Shown here piece after piece: positions 1-6,230 of a stretch of DNA of 15,260 nucleotides (positions are counted from its first letter, which is position 1; every line of letters begins with the position of its first letter). A program made the translations under genes and the position numbers. The DNA comes from JBJHAX01 sp050480705. Lineage in GTDB: Bacteria; Actinomycetota; Nitriliruptoria; Nitriliruptorales; Nitriliruptoraceae. Where the stretch lies: positions 1 through 15,260 of the forward strand of contig JBJHAX010000050.1 of assembly GCA_050480705.1 (NCBI GenBank). The letters run 5' to 3'. The notes beneath the pieces are model-generated. The model saw only the letters and a list, made by a program, of their open reading frames with translations, did not search any database and was not told the origin of the DNA.

Positions 1-1
1 G

Positions 2-616
2 GTGGTGGGCGATGACGCCCCCGCCGGCGCCGAATACGGCTTCGCGGTCACCTGCGACCAGACCACCTTCGACCCCTTCACACTCACCGCCGGCGGCCAG
101 GCCACCCTGACCTACGACGACGACCTCACCGGCTGCACCGTCGAAGAGACCGTGCACCACGACGCCGACACCATCACCTGGCAGCTGTCCGGCGCCGCCA
201 GCGGCAGCGACACCGGCACCACCACCAGCACCTTCGACGTCGCTCAGAACAAGTCCGCCACCGCCACCTTCACCAACGCCTTCGACGCACCACCCCCGCC
301 AGACCCGGCAACGATCGTGGTGAGCAAGACCGTCGATGGTGACGGCGACGCACCCGGTTCACCCTTCGGATTCTCGCTCGTCTGCGACGACGCCACCGTC
401 GACACGTTCACCCTCGCCGACGGCGAACAGATCACGCTGACCGCCGCCGACGGCTTCGCCAACTGCGCGATCGTCGAGAGCGTCCACCACGACGCCGACA
501 CCATCACCTGGGCACTCGGTGGCGTCGCAAGTGGCAGCGGCAACGGCGACACGACCAGCACCTTCACCGTCGACGTCGAAGAAACCGCAACCGTCGACTT
601 CACCAACACCTTCGAC
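2..616 (+). repeat. Two DUF5979-like tandem domains
   Basis: Two homologous units of 110 codons lie head to tail, joined by Pro-rich linkers (PPPPDP, PPPPDE). At DNA level they share a perfect 27-nt segment at 155-181 and 485-511, exactly 330 nt apart, encoding most of HHDADTITW. The first unit may start upstream of the window. The family name is from memory of Actinobacteria surface proteins. Confidence 0.65.
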
Positions 617-3514
617 GTCCCGCCGCCGCCCGATGAGCCTGCGATCGAGCTCACCAAGACGCCGAGCGTGGACACCTACGCGAATGTCGGCGACCAGATC
701 CTCTACACGTTCACGGTCACCAACACCGGCAACGTGCCGCTGACCGGCATCGAGGTGTACGACGAGACGTTCGACGTCATCGTCGACAACCTCGGAACGA
801 CCGAGCTGGACCCGGATGGTTCGACCACGGGCACCTACACCCACACGATCACCCAGGACGATCTCGACGCGGGTGAGATCTTCAATGAGGCGTCGGTGAC
901 CGGCACCGCACCGGACGACAGCACCGTGTCCGACGAGGACGACGCGCGTGTGACGGCTGAACAGAGCCCGTCGATCGCCCTCGACAAGGTGGTCACGGAC
1001 CCTGACGGCACGCCACCGACGGTCGAGGACGCCGACGAAACGATCCAGTACGGGTTCACCGTCACCAACGACGGCAACGTGACGCTGACCGACGTGACGC
1101 TCCTCGATGATCTCATCGGCGCGGTGACACTCGTCGACGGCGACGGCCAGCCGCTGGCGGCACCGGTGACCCTCGCCCCCGGTGAGCAGGCGTTCGCGAC
1201 GGGCAGCTACGACGTCACACAGGGCGACATCGACGCCGGATCGATCGTCAACGTCGCCGACGTGACGGGAACGCCGCCGAGCGGTCCCGACGTGTCCGAT
1301 GACGACACCCAGACCGTCGAGGTGCTCCAGGGCCCGGCGATCCACCTCGTGAAGTCGGCTGACCGCACCACCTACGACGCGGTCGACGACGACGTCGTCT
1401 ACTCGTTCACGGTGACCAACACCGGCAACGTCACCCTCGACCCGGTGGTGCTGACCGACGACCTGCTCGGATTCGAGGTGCAGCTCGGGACCATGGAGCC
1501 CGGCTCGGTCATGACCTTCGACGACGCGACGCAGACGACGCACACCGTCACCCAGGCGGACATGGACGCGGGCCAGATCGACAACGTCGCGTCCGTGACC
1601 GGTACTGCGCCTGACAACAGCACCGTGACATCTGTCGATGACGTCACCGTCACCACCGTTCGCGACGCCGACATCTCGCTGACCAAGGACGCCGACCCGG
1701 AGGTCGTCGACGGGGCCGGTGCAACGGTCACCTACACGTTGACCATCGAGAACACAGGCAACGTGACGCTGACCCAGGTGTCGCTCGTCGACCCGATGCT
1801 CGGTGGCAACATCGCGCTGGACACCACGACGCTGGCGCCGGGCGCGTCGACGTCGGTCGACGTCGACTACACGGCGACGCAGGCCGACGCGGATGCGGGT
1901 TCGATCGTGAACACCGCGATCACGACCGGCTACGACCCCGACGACCAGCCCGTCACCGACGACGACAGCGCCACGGTCACGATCGTGTCGGGCCCCGACA
2001 TCGAACTCGACAAGTCGGCCGACCAGACGACGGGCCTCGAGGTCGGGGACGTGGTGACCTACACGTTCACGGTGACCAACACCGGCAACGTCACCCTCGA
2101 CCCGGTCGTCCTCGAGGACGAGAAGCTCGGCCTGACCACGACGCTGGGTTCGCTGGCACCGCAAGCATCGACGTCGACGACCGCCACCTACACCGTCACC
2201 CAGGACGATGTCGATGCGGGTGAGTTCGTCAACGAAGCGGAGGTGACGGGCACGCCGCCGGACGATGAAGACGTGACCGACGAGGACGACGAGACCGTCA
2301 CCACCGTCGAACCGGACCCTGAGATCTCGGTCGTCAAGCAGGTCAACCCGACCGTCGTCGACAGCGCCGGGACGGTGCTGACCTACACGTTCACGGTGAC
2401 CAACACCGGCAACGTCACCCTCGACCCGGTCGTGCTCGACGACGACCTGGTCGGCGGGGTCGCGCTCGCCCATGACGTACTGGCGCCGGGGCAGTCCACG
2501 ACCGGCCAGGCGTCGTACACCGTCACCCAGGACGACATCGACTCCGGGTCGATCCAGAACGTCGCGACTGCGACCGGGACACCGCCGGTGGGCGACGACG
2601 TCACCGACGACGACCCGGCGACCGTCGAGGTGACCAGCAATCCCGGCATCACGCTGACCAAGACCGCGACGCCACAGTTCGTGGTCGAGGCCGGGCAGAC
2701 CGTCACCTACAACTTCGTGGTGGCCAACACCGGCAACGTCACCCTCACCGACGTCGAGCTCGACGACCCGATGCTCGGTGGCGCGATCACGCTGGGCGCG
2801 ACCGAACTCGCACCGGGCGCGTCGACGACCGGGCAGGCGACCTACGAGATCACCCAGGACGACATGGACGCCGGCACCTCGCTCGACAACACCGCCACCG
2901 TCACGGGACAGACACCCGACGACGACGAGGTGAGCGACGAGGACGACGCGACCGTCGGCATCATCCAGAACCCGTCGATCCAGGTCGTCAAGACGGTCGA
3001 CGCGTCCGACTTCGAGGAGGAAGGTGACGAGATCACCTACACGATCACCGTCACCAACACCGGCAACGTCACCCTCACCGACGTCGAGGTCGACGACCCC
3101 ATGCTGGGTGGCCAGCTGGATCTGGACACCACCACGCTGGCGCCGGGCGAATCGACGTCCGTCGAGGTGGACTACGAGGTCACCGAGGACGACATCGACG
3201 ACAGCCCGCTGGTCAACACGGCGACCGCGACCGGCACGCCGCCGGACGGCGACGACGTGACCGACGAGGACGACGCCACCGTGATCTTCACGATCGTGGA
3301 GGTGCCCGGCGATGACACGACCGTGGAGATCACCGTCGAGGTGCTTGGCGAGCAGTTGACCCGCCGTCCCGCCACCGAGGTGCTCGGTGAAACGCTCGCG
3401 TTCACCGGGGTGCCGGCGGCCGTGCTGTTCATGTTCGGTCTGGGCTCGATGCTCGTCGGTGCAGGGATGATCCTGCGGCGTGACGACAACGGTCCCGCAG
3501 CGGCGATGGCATGA
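2..3514 (+). CDS. Giant repeat-containing LAFTG-anchored surface protein (5' partial)
   Basis: The reading frame is open from the left edge, so the N-terminus and signal peptide lie outside the window; 1170 residues are visible. Order: two DUF5979-like domains (residues about 1-96 and 104-205, each with a Cys pair and the shared motif HHDADTITW), then eight ~110-residue repeats starting near residues 213, 322, 444, 555, 664, 772, 880 and 990. Each repeat has a core like YTFTVTNTGNVTL, a TQDD(I/V)DAG turn and an acidic VTDEDD end, resembling DUF11/DUF7507 Ig-like repeats of bacterial surface proteins. The C-terminus has LAFTG at 1132-1136, a hydrophobic stretch (about 1141-1157) and an Arg-Arg tail. 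This is a cell-wall sorting signal of the LAxTG type used by class E sortases. The likely role is a wall-anchored stalk or adhesin; ligand unknown. The chain is strongly acidic, with few Lys/Arg. No sortase gene is visible here. The stop overlaps the next start (ATGA). Confidence 0.88.
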   Translation: MVGDDAPAGAEYGFAVTCDQTTFDPFTLTAGGQATLTYDDDLTGCTVEETVHHDADTITWQLSGAASGSDTGTTTSTFDVAQNKSATATFTNAFDAPPPPDPATIVVSKTVDGDGDAPGSPFGFSLVCDDATVDTFTLADGEQITLTAADGFANCAIVESVHHDADTITWALGGVASGSGNGDTTSTFTVDVEETATVDFTNTFDVPPPPDEPAIELTKTPSVDTYANVGDQILYTFTVTNTGNVPLTGIEVYDETFDVIVDNLGTTELDPDGSTTGTYTHTITQDDLDAGEIFNEASVTGTAPDDSTVSDEDDARVTAEQSPSIALDKVVTDPDGTPPTVEDADETIQYGFTVTNDGNVTLTDVTLLDDLIGAVTLVDGDGQPLAAPVTLAPGEQAFATGSYDVTQGDIDAGSIVNVADVTGTPPSGPDVSDDDTQTVEVLQGPAIHLVKSADRTTYDAVDDDVVYSFTVTNTGNVTLDPVVLTDDLLGFEVQLGTMEPGSVMTFDDATQTTHTVTQADMDAGQIDNVASVTGTAPDNSTVTSVDDVTVTTVRDADISLTKDADPEVVDGAGATVTYTLTIENTGNVTLTQVSLVDPMLGGNIALDTTTLAPGASTSVDVDYTATQADADAGSIVNTAITTGYDPDDQPVTDDDSATVTIVSGPDIELDKSADQTTGLEVGDVVTYTFTVTNTGNVTLDPVVLEDEKLGLTTTLGSLAPQASTSTTATYTVTQDDVDAGEFVNEAEVTGTPPDDEDVTDEDDETVTTVEPDPEISVVKQVNPTVVDSAGTVLTYTFTVTNTGNVTLDPVVLDDDLVGGVALAHDVLAPGQSTTGQASYTVTQDDIDSGSIQNVATATGTPPVGDDVTDDDPATVEVTSNPGITLTKTATPQFVVEAGQTVTYNFVVANTGNVTLTDVELDDPMLGGAITLGATELAPGASTTGQATYEITQDDMDAGTSLDNTATVTGQTPDDDEVSDEDDATVGIIQNPSIQVVKTVDASDFEEEGDEITYTITVTNTGNVTLTDVEVDDPMLGGQLDLDTTTLAPGESTSVEVDYEVTEDDIDDSPLVNTATATGTPPDGDDVTDEDDATVIFTIVEVPGDDTTVEITVEVLGEQLTRRPATEVLGETLAFTGVPAAVLFMFGLGSMLVGAGMILRRDDNGPAAAMA
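638..3295 (+). repeat. Array of eight ~110-residue Ig-like (DUF11/DUF7507-type) repeats
   Basis: Repeat starts at nucleotides 638, 965, 1331, 1664, 1991, 2315, 2639 and 2969 give unit lengths of 109, 122, 111, 109, 108, 108, 110 and about 109 codons. Every unit begins with a (D/N/G/S)P-x-I-x-(L/V)-x-K strand, contains an NTGNV(T/P)L-like turn, and closes with VTGT-x-P and an acidic D-rich edge. Unit 2 is longer because of an insertion near VDGDGQPLAAP. Confidence 0.85.
1404..2433 (+). repeat. Perfect long direct DNA repeats inside the surface-protein gene
   Basis: A 43-nt segment encoding the FTVTNTGNVTLDPV core is identical at 1404-1446, 2064-2106 and 2388-2430 (repeat units 3, 5 and 6). 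For units 5 and 6 the identity extends to 55 nt (2055-2109 and 2379-2433). Spacings are 660 and 324 nt, multiples of three, so recombination between copies would add or remove whole repeats in frame. Confidence 0.85.
3395..3490 (+). other. LAFTG sorting signal with TM segment
   Basis: This encodes LAFTG, then a short polar gap, a hydrophobic helix rich in Leu/Met/Gly, and RR. This is the tripartite cell-wall sorting layout. LAFTG fits the LAxTG consensus of class E sortases in high-GC Actinobacteria. Just before it, E-V-L-G-E-x-L occurs twice (EVLGEQL, then EVLGETL), as if the pre-motif region had been duplicated. Confidence 0.85.
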
Positions 3515-4065
3515 CCTCCGCGTCACCGAGGCGCAAGCTGCTCGTGCGCATCGGGGTCATCGTCGGCGTGCTCATCATCGTCCTCGCCGCCTCGCTGCTG
3601 CTCGCGGGGCGCGACGGCGACGACGCACCGGACGCCACGGACACCGAGGCGACCGAGCGCAGGTCGAGCGTGGTCGACGTGGAGGTCAACCCCGGCACGG
3701 CCGGCGACGACTGGGAAGGTGCCCGCAGCGACGTCGGTGACGTCGACTGCCGGCGCGACGGCACGACGTGGACCGCATCGGCGACGGTGACCAACCCGAC
3801 CGACGCGCCGGTGAGTTACCGGATCTACACGTCGTTCCTCGACGGCGGCGGCGACACCCGTGGAGTCGTGCAGACCAACGTCGTCGACGTCGCTGCAGGC
3901 GAAGAACTGCCCTGGACCGCCCAGGCCGAGCTCGACGAGCAGGGCCTGCGGTGCGTGCTTCGCGTCGAGAGGATCGCCGCGGACGCCGACGACGCTCCGG
4001 AGGAGCCCGGTACCGACGACGGCGGCGAAACTGATGGAGATGAAGGCCTCGACGAGGCAAACTGA
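3511..4065 (+). CDS. Small membrane-anchored protein with FxLYD-like extracellular domain
   Basis: This 184-residue protein has a short basic N-terminus (SPRRKLLVR) and one hydrophobic helix at about 13-32. An acidic Asp/Thr-rich linker follows, then a small globular domain (about 75-155) with the pattern WTASATVTNPTDAPVSYRI, which resembles FxLYD/DUF-type beta-sandwich domains outside the membrane. Two cysteines (C80, C148) flank this domain and could form a disulfide. The tail is very acidic. The start ATG overlaps the upstream stop as ATGA, so translation is probably coupled to the giant surface protein and the two may work together. There is no lipobox (no Cys after the helix), so it is a signal-anchor rather than a lipoprotein. 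No specific function is recognised. Confidence 0.8.
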   Translation: MTSASPRRKLLVRIGVIVGVLIIVLAASLLLAGRDGDDAPDATDTEATERRSSVVDVEVNPGTAGDDWEGARSDVGDVDCRRDGTTWTASATVTNPTDAPVSYRIYTSFLDGGGDTRGVVQTNVVDVAAGEELPWTAQAELDEQGLRCVLRVERIAADADDAPEEPGTDDGGETDGDEGLDEAN

Positions 4066-4158
4066 GACGCGTGGGGCACGCTCGAAGCACCAACGCACAG
4101 CGCGACAGACGCACAGCCGAAGAACGAACGCACCAGCGAGATCGACGAGGTGACAGCA
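4066..4158 (+). promoter_or_regulatory. Short intergenic region with iterated ACGCAC motif and RBS
   Basis: The gap before the BldD-like gene is rich in A/C and unlike its coding flanks. ACGCACAG occurs at 4093-4100 and 4109-4116, and a partial copy ACGCAC at 4128-4133. No clear -10/-35 pair is visible. A GAGG at 4147-4150 sits 8 nt before the ATG at 4159 and decides that start over the GTG at 4150. Confidence 0.35.
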
Positions 4159-4827
4159 ATGGGGACCCGGGCGACGACTGAGGAACTCGACGACGTCATC
4201 GATCTCGTCGTGGACGAAGAGCGCGGCGCGCCCGGGAGCGAGGACGGTTCCCACAGCGCCGACACCACAGCCGACGTCGCAGCAGGCGCTGGCACGGACG
4301 CGCCGTCACCCGACGTCCACGAATCCGCGGACGATGCCCCCTCGGACGACCATCGCGAAGCGATCGGCGCACGCCTGCGCAGCATCCGCCACCAGCAGGG
4401 CATGTCGCTGGCCGACGTTCAGGAGCGCAGCAACGGGACCTGGAAGGCCGTCGTCGTCGGGGCGTATGAACGCGGCGACCGTGCGGTGACGATCAGCCGC
4501 ATGAGCGACCTCGCGGATTTCTACGGTGTCCCGCTGATCGACCTGCTGCCCGACGTCGTGACCGGCGGGAGCGGCGAGGAGGACGAGACGCGCGTCGTCA
4601 TCGACCTCGAGCGGATGCAGTACCACGCCGACAACACCGACGATGACGATCTGGCCATCACCGCGCTCGTCCGGTTCACCGAACGGATCCGTCGGCTGCG
4701 TGGTGACTACAACGGGCAGGTGCTCACGATCCGTGGCAGCGACCTTCCCGCCATCGCGGCGGCGATCGGCGAAGATCCCGCCACGCTGCTCGCCGAATAC
4801 CGGACGCTGGGCATCCTGCGCCCCTGA
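4159..4827 (+). CDS. bldD-like: BldD-family transcriptional regulator with c-di-GMP signature
   Basis: This 222-residue protein has an acidic disordered N-terminus of about 64 residues, absent from Streptomyces BldD (about 167 residues). An XRE-type helix-turn-helix follows at about 66-131, very close to BldD over ARLRSIRHQQGMSL, WKAVVVGAYERGDRAVT and LADFYGVP. A C-terminal domain (about 145-222) carries RGD (181-183), eight residues, then RGSD (192-195). This fits the BldD c-di-GMP binding signature RxD-X8-RxxD; Streptomyces has RGD and RQDD. By homology it would be a DNA-binding repressor whose dimerisation depends on c-di-GMP. Its targets here are unknown, but it sits between two sortase-substrate genes. 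The ATG at 4159 is chosen because GAGG lies 8 nt upstream; the GTG at 4150 adds three residues. Family assignment is firm; c-di-GMP binding is inferred. Confidence 0.88.
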   Translation: MGTRATTEELDDVIDLVVDEERGAPGSEDGSHSADTTADVAAGAGTDAPSPDVHESADDAPSDDHREAIGARLRSIRHQQGMSLADVQERSNGTWKAVVVGAYERGDRAVTISRMSDLADFYGVPLIDLLPDVVTGGSGEEDETRVVIDLERMQYHADNTDDDDLAITALVRFTERIRRLRGDYNGQVLTIRGSDLPAIAAAIGEDPATLLAEYRTLGILRP

Positions 4828-4921
4828 CGACTCCGCCAGGCGCTGCTCGAACGTTGCACTTCCAGCATGGCCCGAGTTCATTGTGGTGTGCGCGCCTGAC
4901 ACTGCATGCATTGTTTGAATC

Positions 4922-4949
4922 TTGACATTTGGCGACTCTCTGTGACAAT
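4922..4949 (+). promoter_or_regulatory. Candidate sigma-70 type promoter in AT-rich island
   Basis: A perfect TTGACA (4922-4927) is followed after 16 nt by GACAAT (4944-4949), a 4/6 match to TATAAT. It lies in the most AT-rich stretch of the window (about 4868-4960) and points toward the LAFTG protein gene. Transcription would start near 4956, giving a leader of about 275 nt. Prediction from sequence only. Confidence 0.5.
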
Positions 4950-4953
4950 GTCA
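4923..4953. promoter_or_regulatory. TGACA/TGTCA operator-like inverted repeats overlapping the promoter
   Basis: TGACATT (4923-4929) and AATGTCA (4947-4953) are perfect inverted arms 17 nt apart. In addition TGACA-A-TGTCA (4943-4953) is a perfect 11-bp palindrome. The three half-sites cover both the -35 and the -10, a good position for repression. The TnAC...GTnA half-sites resemble those of the BldD box, but the spacer is 3 nt rather than 5, so BldD binding is only a guess. Confidence 0.45.
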
Positions 4954-4955
4954 TT

Positions 4956-5230
4956 GCTTTCGGTGCCCGACTCACGGGTAGAGAATTCGGCGGTCGTACG
5001 ACGACTCCGACCGAGCAGGAGGTTGAGCGTGGTGCCGCAGGCGGCGGCACCTGGGCAGAAGTGATCTTCGTTACCTCTGGGGAGCGATGATCCTCGGACC
5101 GCGATTCGCACGGTCGCCAACCGGAGTTCTCCGGGCGGTCTGAGGGGAGCCAGTGGCGAGACCGATCCCAGCACACTCAGCGGCGAGTCGACTGCATCGG
5201 TCACTCGTTGACACCTGGAGGTACCGCGTC
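4956..5230 (+). promoter_or_regulatory. Long structured 5' leader, possible cis-regulatory RNA
   Basis: Between the candidate promoter and the preferred start (5231) lie several possible hairpins: 4966-4978 (CCCG/CGGG), 4991-5013 (CGGTCG/CGACCG, perfect 6 bp), 5032-5050 (GTGCCGC/GCGGCAC, perfect 7 bp, 5-nt loop), 5097-5115 (GACC/GGTC with inner GCG/CGC) and 5121-5134 (CCGGA-GTTC-TCCGG). A strong AGGAGG at 5017-5022 precedes an 11-codon ORF. A second 18-codon ORF (5087-5143) has its weak SD only 2 nt from its ATG. I compared it by eye with c-di-GMP (GEMM), ydaO and cobalamin riboswitch cores and saw no match. In a GC-rich genome short stems arise by chance, so this is a candidate only. Confidence 0.35.
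5029..5064 (+). CDS. Possible 11-codon leader peptide (uORF)
   Basis: GTG at 5029 lies 6 nt after a perfect AGGAGG, one of the best ribosome binding sites in the window, and reads MVPQAAAPGQK before TGA at 5062-5064. Its second to fourth codons form the left arm of the 5032-5050 hairpin. Nothing longer is in frame, so the strong SD would serve only this short ORF. It is either a regulatory uORF or a chance SD-like sequence. Confidence 0.28.
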   Translation: MVPQAAAPGQK

Positions 5231-6076
5231 GTGGAACGCGAACATGCACTTCCCAGTTTTCGACTTATCCAAGCAATCTTCGTCATCGGCGTGCTGCTGA
5301 TGGCGACCTTCGTCTCCCTCCCGGCGCACGCCGCCCACATCAGGCCCGATGTCGACTTCAACGATCCGGTCTGCGACACCGAGACCGACCAGGCGTCAAA
5401 GGGCGAGGTTGTGCTGCCTGCGGCGCCCTCGGGCGGCCACGGCAACAAGTGGTTCATCAACGGTTCCGACGTCGGCGGGAGCGCCGGCGTGCACCAGTAC
5501 GACCCTGGGACCTCGGTGACCGTCGAACTGAAACAGGGAACCGACGTCCTGCAGACGTACACCCACACGTTCTCAGACCCCGAATGTGGAGGGTCGAACG
5601 GGGACCGAGACAATGAGCCTGAACACAAGGTGTGGGTCTGTCTGCCCGACGAGTACTTCGATGAGGAGGTCAAGGCGAAGGGTCACGGCGACAACCCCGT
5701 ATGGATCAACTGGAACGCGCAGGGAGGATGGCAGTCTGACATCCGAGAACTGCTCGAAGAAGATGCTGAAGGCTTCTACATCGTCGACGGACCGGACTCG
5801 CCCTGCCCGCCGGAGCTGGAGGATGAAGACGATGAGAACGGTGGTGGAAGTTCGTCCAGTTCGTCGTCATCGTCGTCCTCCACGCAGGTCGCAGGTCAAC
5901 AGATCACGGCCGAGGTGATGGGCGAGCAGTTGGCCTTCACCGGTGTGAGCGCCGCCCGGCTCGGATTCCTGCTCGCACTCGCGACCGCAGCGATCGGTGG
6001 CGGCTACATGCTCACCCGCAGGTCACCGATCTTCGCCGACGGCGACGGCAACGACCTGGCGGACACCGAGGAGTGA
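5231..6076 (+). CDS. Secreted LAFTG-anchored cell-wall protein with poly-Ser linker
   Basis: This 281-residue protein has a Sec-type signal (basic start, hydrophobic about 11-30, cleavage after SLPAHA), then a domain (about 40-115) with a Cys pair. Next comes KVWVCLPDEYFDE...NPVWINWN (about 135-165), like the KVWVCKYV/NPI-type domain seen in actinobacterial anchored proteins. An acidic DEDDEN stretch, 11 Ser, LAFTG at 234-238, a TM helix and RR follow, with an acidic tail after the helix. GTG at 5231 is preferred because GGAGG (5217-5221) lies 9 nt upstream and the signal peptide then has normal length. A GTG at 5153 (SD GGGGAG only 3 nt away) would add 26 residues. The pre-anchor EVMGEQLAFTG nearly copies the end of the first surface protein, so the same sortase probably handles both. 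Ligand unknown. Confidence 0.85.
   Translation: MEREHALPSFRLIQAIFVIGVLLMATFVSLPAHAAHIRPDVDFNDPVCDTETDQASKGEVVLPAAPSGGHGNKWFINGSDVGGSAGVHQYDPGTSVTVELKQGTDVLQTYTHTFSDPECGGSNGDRDNEPEHKVWVCLPDEYFDEEVKAKGHGDNPVWINWNAQGGWQSDIRELLEEDAEGFYIVDGPDSPCPPELEDEDDENGGGSSSSSSSSSSSTQVAGQQITAEVMGEQLAFTGVSAARLGFLLALATAAIGGGYMLTRRSPIFADGDGNDLADTEE
5849..5881 (+). repeat. Poly-serine codon tract (11 Ser)
   Basis: Eleven consecutive Ser codons (mixed TCG, TCC, AGT, TCA) form a linker between the folded domains and the wall anchor. The mixed codons argue for selected protein composition, though TCG runs could also slip. Confidence 0.85.
5930..6024 (+). other. LAFTG sorting signal with TM segment (second protein)
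   Basis: This encodes LAFTG (5930-5944), a hydrophobic Leu/Ala/Gly helix and TRR, followed by 15 mostly acidic residues, longer than usual after a sorting signal. Confidence 0.85.
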
Positions 6077-6094
6077 CCAGCCGATCGATGATGG

Positions 6095-6113
6095 GCGTGC
6101 GCTGACAGCACGC
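6095..6113. terminator. Hairpin downstream of LAFTG gene
   Basis: GCGTGC (6095-6100) pairs perfectly with GCACGC (6108-6113) around a 7-nt loop. It is 18 nt after the stop, with no T-tract. It is probably an accessory to the stronger hairpin just downstream. Confidence 0.4.
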
Positions 6114-6124
6114 TGCAGCATCAC

Positions 6125-6155
6125 GGTGAGGGGACGGGTCATCCGTCCCCTCACC
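6125..6155. terminator. Strong bidirectional terminator hairpin
   Basis: A perfect 13-bp stem (6125-6137 with 6143-6155, arm GGTGAGGGGACGG) encloses a 5-nt loop GTCAT. It lies between the 3' ends of two convergent genes. There is no U-run on either side, which is common for actinobacterial intrinsic terminators. It probably ends both the plus-strand surface gene and the long minus-strand operon. Confidence 0.8.
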
Positions 6156-6230
6156 CATGTTCGGGACGGATTCGGCACGGCCTCCACGCGGAACACCTGG
6201 GTGCGACACAGAACCTTCAAGGCCGAACAC

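Noticed and set aside
638..3295. CRISPR-like or non-coding repeat array
   Set aside because: The periodic DNA similarity follows codons of an open frame with protein-level repeats. There are no unique spacers between identical short repeats.
359..3526. A 1055-residue open frame antisense to the surface-protein gene
   Set aside because: It is a shadow of the repeat-coding strand. The sequence is Arg/Val/Asp/His-rich and repetitive in step with the sense repeats, with no domain or SD. Strong G/C third-position bias keeps stops out of the opposite frame.
4828..4920. Intrinsic terminator after the BldD-like gene
   Set aside because: Only weak, short pairings and an 8-bp TGCATGCA palindrome (4904-4911) are visible; no convincing stem or T-tract.
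5208..5236. A second TTGACA (5208-5213) as a promoter for the LAFTG gene
   Set aside because: At the proper distance the sequence is GTGGAA, no -10 match, and it would overlap the ribosome binding site and start codon.
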